Source: Flavobacterium laiguense (GTDB taxonomy: Bacteria; Bacteroidota; Bacteroidia; Flavobacteriales; Flavobacteriaceae). From it: a stretch of 64,000 nt of DNA. The first letter of the stretch is position 1. Each line of letters opens with the position of its first letter. The notes beneath the pieces are model-generated. The model was not told the DNA's origin, searched no databases, and saw only the letters and a list, made by a program, of their open reading frames with translations. The stretch spans positions 17,929-81,928 of the forward strand of contig NZ_QCZH01000017.1 of NCBI RefSeq assembly GCF_003097655.1, read 5' to 3'. The translations under genes and the position numbers were made by a program. Shown here piece after piece: positions 62,196 to 64,000 of the stretch.

Positions 62196-63452
62196 ATGAA
62201 AACCAAAAACCTAATCCTTTTTTTATTTCTATTTCTGTTTTTTTTTAATGCAAACGCTCAAGAATTCAAATTGGGAAAAGTCTCGATTGCCGAGCTGGAA
62301 CAAAAAGTACATCCTAAAGATACGGCTGCTGTAGCTGCAATATTATTTAAAAAGGGAGAGACTAGATTTGAATATTCTCAAGGGAAAGGTTTTGAGATGG
62401 TTACCAAGGTAAAAATACGGGTTAAAATCTATAAAAAAGAAGGCTACGATTGGGCAAATCAATCAGTACAATATTATTTAGGGAATGATTTAAAAGAAAG
62501 CGTTTCTTTTTCTGACGCCATAACTTTTAATTTAGTTGGAGGAAAAATAGAAAAGACCAAATTGAAAAGCGATGGTGAATTCGATGAAAAAACAGACAAA
62601 TATTGGGGGAGAAAAAAGATAGCGATGCCTAATGTAAAGGAAGGCTCTGTTGTTGAATTTGAATATGCTATTAGGAGTGCTCGCATAGGTGAATTAAAAG
62701 AATGGTTTTTTCAGACTAGTATTCCTGTGGATCATTCTGAATTTATAACTTATATTCCAGAATACTTTGTTTACAATCCGAATCAAAAAGGGTTTGTAGT
62801 TCCCAAGGTTACTGTTGTGAAAAATCAAAAAACTATTTCGATCATGAGTAAGGAAAGAACTGGGTTTACCACTTCGAAAACCACTTATTCGGAAGACAAA
62901 ATAGATTACTCAGAAACCCAGACAACCTATTTAGCAGAGAATTTGCCTGCTATGAAAGAAGAAGCTTTTGTGAATAATATTGATAATTATACTTCGAGTG
63001 TTTCCCATGAATTAGCGATGACTAATTTCCCTAATTCTCCTACTGAGTTGTATTCGACAGATTGGGAATCTGTTGCAAAGAAAATTTATTATAATGATGA
63101 TTTTGGACCCGAACTTAATAAAACGGTTTATTTTGAAGACGATTTAAAAGCGATTGTTACTGGTTTGGCAAAGCAAGATGAAATCATTTTAGCCGTTTTA
63201 AATTATGTGAAATCAACCGTAAAATGGAATGAGTATAATGGCTATTCTTGTAATGATGGAGTAAAAAAAGCCTATAAAGACAAAACGGGTAATGTGGCCG
63301 AAATTAATCTAATGCTTGCCGCTATGTTGCGTACTGCAGGGTTAAAGGCAAATCCTGTTTTAGTTAGCACGAGAGCTAATGGTATATCAATTTTTCCTAA
63401 TAGAGGAGCATTCAACTATGTGATTGCTGCTGTAGAAACGGTGCAAGTATAA
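62196..63452 (+). CDS. DUF3857 paralogue, apparently truncated at its 3' end
   Basis: 418 residues, starting 6 bases after its paralogue. Signal peptide ending FFFNANAQ, DUF3857 domain (about 60-260), then the first half of the transglutaminase-like domain. Catalytic positions are changed: GNVAEINLMLAAML where its neighbour has GDCKALS, and AFNYVIAAV where it has GNHMILA, so it is a non-catalytic member. The protein stops right after FNYVIAAVE with an unrelated VETVQV end. The paralogue continues about 240 residues beyond this point. Loss of the C-terminal part by recombination with the mobile DNA to the right is likely. Confidence 0.8.
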   Translation: MKTKNLILFLFLFLFFFNANAQEFKLGKVSIAELEQKVHPKDTAAVAAILFKKGETRFEYSQGKGFEMVTKVKIRVKIYKKEGYDWANQSVQYYLGNDLKESVSFSDAITFNLVGGKIEKTKLKSDGEFDEKTDKYWGRKKIAMPNVKEGSVVEFEYAIRSARIGELKEWFFQTSIPVDHSEFITYIPEYFVYNPNQKGFVVPKVTVVKNQKTISIMSKERTGFTTSKTTYSEDKIDYSETQTTYLAENLPAMKEEAFVNNIDNYTSSVSHELAMTNFPNSPTELYSTDWESVAKKIYYNDDFGPELNKTVYFEDDLKAIVTGLAKQDEIILAVLNYVKSTVKWNEYNGYSCNDGVKKAYKDKTGNVAEINLMLAAMLRTAGLKANPVLVSTRANGISIFPNRGAFNYVIAAVETVQV

Positions 63453-63532
63453 TCGCAAAATTCAAATGCACACATGTTTGAATTCAAATGCCCATTTTTT
63501 TGACAAAGATACAATCTTATTCAAACAAATTT

Positions 63533-63560
63533 AAAAGCCCTTTAAAAGGGCTTTAATTTT
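63533..63560. terminator. Bidirectional terminator at the mobile junction
   Basis: AAAGCCCTTT/AAAGGGCTTT stem with A/T flanks, overlapping the stop codon of the methylase remnant on the minus strand. Confidence 0.75.
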
Positions 63561-63957
63561 ACGTGGTTGTCGAATTCCATTGCTTATATAGCATAATGTC
63601 CGTATAGCTTGCGGTACTGGTTAAATGTGCGCTCATTTCAACTTTTAAAGCATTGTGAAACGGATTGCTTTGTGGTGTTTTAGTCTCCACCCACTCGCAT
63701 AGCTCAATAATAGACGACTTATTTGACGTAAAATAAAAATAATTCGTTCTATCCAATACTTGAAACACGTCCAAATAATCTTTTAGTTTCCAATAACTTT
63801 TGTAAGTCCCAGCCTCAGTTGACAGATAGGGCGGGTCAACCAAAAACACAACGTTAGGAATGTCCCTGAACTCTTTGAACAACGCTTCATAATCCTTTTG
63901 TACGACCTCCAAGCCGTCTAAATTGGAAAAACCGGTCAAATTGACCACCCCATTCCA
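63559..63957 (-). pseudogene. Phage-type DNA adenine N6-methyltransferase (Dam/D12 class), 5'-truncated
   Basis: The readable part begins near GFSNLDGLEVVQKDYEALF and contains the catalytic DPPY motif (NVVFLVDPPYLSTEAGTYKSYW) and the end YFTSNKSSIIELCEW...SYTDIMLYKQW. D12-class methylases are about 270 residues or more; the N-terminal half, including the FxGxG SAM-binding motif, is missing. The frame instead opens from a GTG inside the repeats of the IS21-like end (VNLHWNGVVNL). Without the SAM motif it should be inactive. Most such genes are phage-borne or in mobile islands. Confidence 0.82.
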
Positions 63958-64000
63958 GTGTAAATTGACCACCAGTTTCGGAGTAAATTGACCACCACTT
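63938..64000. mobile_element. End of an IS21-like insertion sequence (continues beyond window)
   Basis: AAATTGACCACC occurs three times (63938-63949, 63962-63973, 63985-63996) with 23-24 base spacing. Multiple direct terminal repeats of about this size are typical of IS21-family ends, where IstA binds. The exact boundary is probably near the TG at 63959-63960; the transposase genes are outside the window. Confidence 0.65.

Overview
The window comes from a low-GC member of the Bacteroidota, most likely Flavobacterium or a close relative. Evidence: promoters of the TTTG-N18-20-TAnnTTTG type, a gldA gliding-motility ABC gene, a PorT/SprT-like type IX secretion gene, DUF5686/carboxypeptidase-regulatory and DUF3857 families, a split metH, and a HEPN-fused ferredoxin-type sulfite reductase. 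No rRNA, tRNA or CRISPR array was seen. About 45 intact genes are present, nearly all chromosomal housekeeping genes.

Layout. 1-12 kb, mostly minus strand: accD (cut by the window edge), fbaA, a TamA/Omp85-like outer-membrane protein, an rRNA methyltransferase (+), porT, ubiE, folA, thyA, a DUF151 nuclease and etfBA. 12-24 kb: pdhB, a DUF5686 outer-membrane protein, an AlkA-like glycosylase, soluble and membrane pyrophosphatases, a higBA toxin-antitoxin pair, a deoxynucleoside kinase, an M28 peptidase and metK. 25-48 kb is a sulfur/methionine block: a Cys/Met-rich leader peptide with terminator, a scarred metY remnant, SAM riboswitch 1 with metX-thrA-DUF2007-osmC-metZ, an Rrf2 regulator, then cysH-cysD-cysN-sir-cobA-met8-fnr, a dead RelE/ParE pair, SAM riboswitch 2 and metH(Hcy domain)-GIY-YIG-metH(C-terminal part)-metF. 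Together these cover sulfate to sulfide, siroheme for sulfite reductase, aspartate to activated homoserine, direct sulfhydrylation and methylation. 48-53 kb: a PLP decarboxylase, an antitoxin remnant, gldA, an outer-membrane protein behind a sigma-54-like promoter, and a dicarboxylate symporter. 53.8-58.4 kb: an aromatic amino-acid operon (pheA, aminotransferase, tyrA, DAHP synthase/chorismate mutase) preceded by a Phe/Tyr-rich leader peptide and overlapping antiterminator/terminator. 58.5-63.5 kb: rsgA, dtd and two DUF3857 genes, the second truncated. The right edge (63.5-64 kb) is a mobile junction with a 5'-truncated phage-type DNA adenine methylase and the repeat-bearing end of an IS21-like element.

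The most notable signals are in the non-coding DNA. Two leader-peptide attenuators (Phe/Tyr and Cys/Met) share one design: the antiterminator arm starts one base after the leader stop codon. A family of about 125-nt structured elements is present in three copies, with paired substitutions that keep its stem; two copies lie inside the two SAM-riboswitch operons. Several families of short palindromic repeats nest inside one another, crowd the sulfur operons just upstream of start codons, and in at least one case (pheA) have become part of a protein.
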